DNA from: Lachnospiraceae bacterium
GTDB taxonomy: Bacteria; Bacillota_A; Clostridia; Lachnospirales; Lachnospiraceae
DNA: 7,153 bases
Assembly: GCA_017652545.1 (NCBI GenBank)
Contig: JAGCAV010000515.1
Span: 1-7,153 of the forward strand
Direction of reading: 5' to 3'
A model generated the notes under the pieces. That model was not told the origin of the DNA. It saw nothing but the letters and a program-made list of their open reading frames with translations, and made no database searches. Made by a program: the position numbers and the translations under genes. Positions 5,813 to 7,153 of the stretch are shown piece by piece (position 1 is the stretch's first letter; each line of letters starts with the position of its first letter).

Positions 5813-6739
5813 CTAAGAATCGCGATTTTTCAGAAATTCCCTGATCCTGCGCGCCGTTCCCTGATGGACTGCCGATGTATATTTAACAATATTCATCAGG
5901 GTATTGCGCTGGACCGGCACCAGGACACGAACGATCACGTTTCTTCCGAAACCGGCCATCTTCCCGGCCGTTCCTTTTGTCCCGTTTTTCAGGATCGTCA
6001 TCCATTCCAGGGAATTCTCCTTCATGCTTCTGAACACGTCCGCCGCCTCATCCTTTACGTTCACGATCCTGACCGCAGCCGCACGCTGCGCTTTTCCGAT
6101 CGGCTCATAGGTAGACTCGATCTTTTCGTCAAAGAGCGATTCCATGCTTTCCAGCCTTTCCATAAGCCTGGCCGCGGCAGCCGAACTGAGAATGACATCG
6201 GCAGAAAGAATGAACATCAGCGCCAGGGAGACAAGCTCCTCGATGGGAAGCGGAAAGTGCATCCGGTCACTCATGCCGATCATCGGAAGGATCCAGCCGA
6301 TCACCAGTACCCCTGCGGCTCCGAAGCCGAGTGTCGCGGGCAGACAGATCCGTCCGTTCAGATTGAACGGGTTCTGACTGTAATCCCACCACCTTGCATG
6401 AAACAGCTTTTCGAGAAGCCAGCTCGTGCTGTATTCCAGAACAGCGCTGCCTGCTGCGGTAATCAGAAAGATGATCAGGATCTCCCTCAGGTTCTGCGGC
6501 CTTTCCAGGACGAACTCAACTGTTTGCGCCTCAGTACCCCCTGCCCTGAGCCACGGGATCAGGTACTGAAAGATCATCTTCGCGCCGACAAAGCCGAAGC
6601 CGTAAATCGGACAGATCGGTCCGAACAGAAATCCACGGTTCTGCCAGACCGTTGTCTTGATCGTACAGTAGATACACTCATAAATCCAGCCGGCAAACGA
6701 TGCTGCAATAAAAACGTTAAACAAATATGCCACTGACAT
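5813..6739 (-). CDS. PF06541 membrane protein ('putative ABC transporter permease')
   Basis: Integral membrane protein of 308 residues whose N-terminal part matches the PF06541 (ABC_trans_CmpB) family, named as an ABC-transporter permease but without a proven substrate. Recognisable family blocks are GWIYECIYCTIK (17-28), NRGFLFGPICPIYGFG (34-49), LEYSTSWLLEKLFHARWWDY (101-120) and FNLNGRICLPATLGFG (125-140). Five hydrophobic segments can be seen at about 3-24, 37-60, 86-106, 131-153 and 165-187. Residues about 190-308 form a charged, helix-prone soluble tail beginning RLMERLESMESLFDEKIEST, which may be coiled coil. The ATG is the only start after an in-frame stop 24 nt upstream; AGGGAG at 6754-6759 is 14 nt away, which is long. 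No ABC ATPase or binding protein is adjacent, so a transport role is not supported by context. Confidence 0.85.
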   Translation of the reverse strand: MSVAYLFNVFIAASFAGWIYECIYCTIKTTVWQNRGFLFGPICPIYGFGFVGAKMIFQYLIPWLRAGGTEAQTVEFVLERPQNLREILIIFLITAAGSAVLEYSTSWLLEKLFHARWWDYSQNPFNLNGRICLPATLGFGAAGVLVIGWILPMIGMSDRMHFPLPIEELVSLALMFILSADVILSSAAAARLMERLESMESLFDEKIESTYEPIGKAQRAAAVRIVNVKDEAADVFRSMKENSLEWMTILKNGTKGTAGKMAGFGRNVIVRVLVPVQRNTLMNIVKYTSAVHQGTARRIREFLKNRDS

Positions 6740-6770
6740 GTAAAAGGAACATTCTCCCTGTTATGATTGA

Positions 6771-6815
6771 TAAAATATGCAGGGCGCTAACGCGCCATGA
6801 TCCTGCCGCAGGCAG
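6771..6815 (-). terminator. Possible weak intrinsic terminator after the clostripain-like gene
   Basis: Reading the minus strand after the stop at 6823-6825, CTGCC/GGCAG (6803-6815) forms a small hairpin. GGCGC, GTTA, GCGCC (6783-6796) forms a second, which GCAG (6803-6806) and CTGC (6779-6782) can extend across a 6-nt bulge. This longer stem runs directly into ATATTTTAT (6770-6778). The broken U-tract makes it a weak candidate, but position and orientation fit. The two stems compete for 6803-6806. Confidence 0.4.
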
Positions 6816-6822
6816 ATTCTTT

Positions 6823-7153
6823 TTACTGGCGTATCGGCTCCATCCAGTAGACCTGTCCGTACAGATCCGTAAACTTGTAAGTGACCAGTGCGCCGCCTTC
6901 ACCGACATCCGTATTGCTGACCACCATCACATCCTCCACATACACCGGCTGCCCGATGATCCAGGTGGAATCATATTTCCCGTCGTATGTATAGTAGTCG
7001 CACAGGAAATCCAGCCGGTCACCGGTCTGAAGCGCTGTCATGGCTTTTGCCAGTGTCTCTGTCTCTCCGTTCACATAGTCATATCTCGCGCCGGCGATGT
7101 ATCCGTAGGGATTTGTCTCATCGAAGGCGATGATCAGGTTGACCCTGTCACCA
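6823..7153 (-). CDS. Clostripain-like (peptidase C11 family) protein, C-terminal part
   Basis: The last 109 residues of a longer protein; the frame stays open to the right edge and ends at TAA 6823-6825. An internal GTG at 7072-7074 reads through from upstream codons and is not a start. The visible part contains IIAFDETNPYGYIAGARYDY, GDRLDFLCDYYTYDGKY and LVTYKFTDLYGQVYWMEPI. It looks like a beta-rich C-terminal domain, and I recall similar tails in Lachnospiraceae proteins annotated as clostripain-related cysteine peptidases, which are usually exported. The catalytic His/Cys domain and any signal peptide lie outside the window, so protease function cannot be confirmed. Another secreted protein sharing this tail remains possible. 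Confidence 0.55.
   Translation of the reverse strand, partial: GDRVNLIIAFDETNPYGYIAGARYDYVNGETETLAKAMTALQTGDRLDFLCDYYTYDGKYDSTWIIGQPVYVEDVMVVSNTDVGEGGALVTYKFTDLYGQVYWMEPIRQ

Noticed and set aside
5726..6736. Long plus-strand open frame of 336 codons opposite the membrane-protein gene
   Set aside because: It is antisense to a gene with clear family motifs, its translation is rich in Arg, His, Pro and Cys without recognisable domains, and it reflects GC-rich codon composition.
6823..7074. A small stand-alone 83-residue gene
   Set aside because: The frame continues without a stop to the right edge with sequence that matches the same domain, so the GTG is internal.

Overview
The window looks like ordinary chromosome from a moderately GC-rich Clostridia member, most likely Lachnospiraceae. 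The basis is the flavour of the proteins: a clostridial-type type IA topoisomerase, an archaeal/fungal-type aspartate-semialdehyde dehydrogenase, QueH rather than QueG, a PF06541 'ABC transporter permease' membrane protein and a clostripain-like C-terminus. I can place it at family level only, from memory of these proteins and not from a search. All seven genes I can support lie on the minus strand, so transcription runs from the right end of the window to the left.

Layout in transcription order. 7153-6823: C-terminal 109 residues of a clostripain-like (peptidase C11) protein that starts outside the window. 6822-6740: short gap with hairpins that may form a weak terminator. 6739-5813: five-helix PF06541 membrane protein with a soluble C-terminal tail. 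5812-5682: non-coding leader with a perfect 10-bp inverted repeat, a second small hairpin and a weak promoter candidate. 5681-5235: dUTPase. 5233-4574: epoxyqueuosine reductase QueH, starting 1 nt after the dut stop. 4543-3161: argininosuccinate lyase ArgH, preceded by a strong Shine-Dalgarno and a hairpin that fills the gap. 3160-3008: AT-rich gap with small repeats, probably holding a promoter for asd. 3001-1910: aspartate-semialdehyde dehydrogenase. 1864-1: DNA topoisomerase III, open to the left edge and cut by it. No stretch above 300 bases lacks a gene.

Functionally, dut-queH-argH reads as one tightly packed transcription unit joining nucleotide-pool sanitation, tRNA queuosine modification and the last step of arginine synthesis. 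asd (lysine, threonine and methionine branch) and topB (DNA decatenation) may form a second unit. These are housekeeping roles, and the grouping looks like chromosomal packing, not a dedicated pathway.

I found no mobile element, CRISPR array, tRNA, rRNA, recognised riboswitch or evidence of a novel defence or biosynthetic system. The points most worth a second look are the non-coding structures at 5745-5786 and 4557-4573, the divergent dUTPase motif 3, and the PF06541 protein that has no ABC ATPase beside it.
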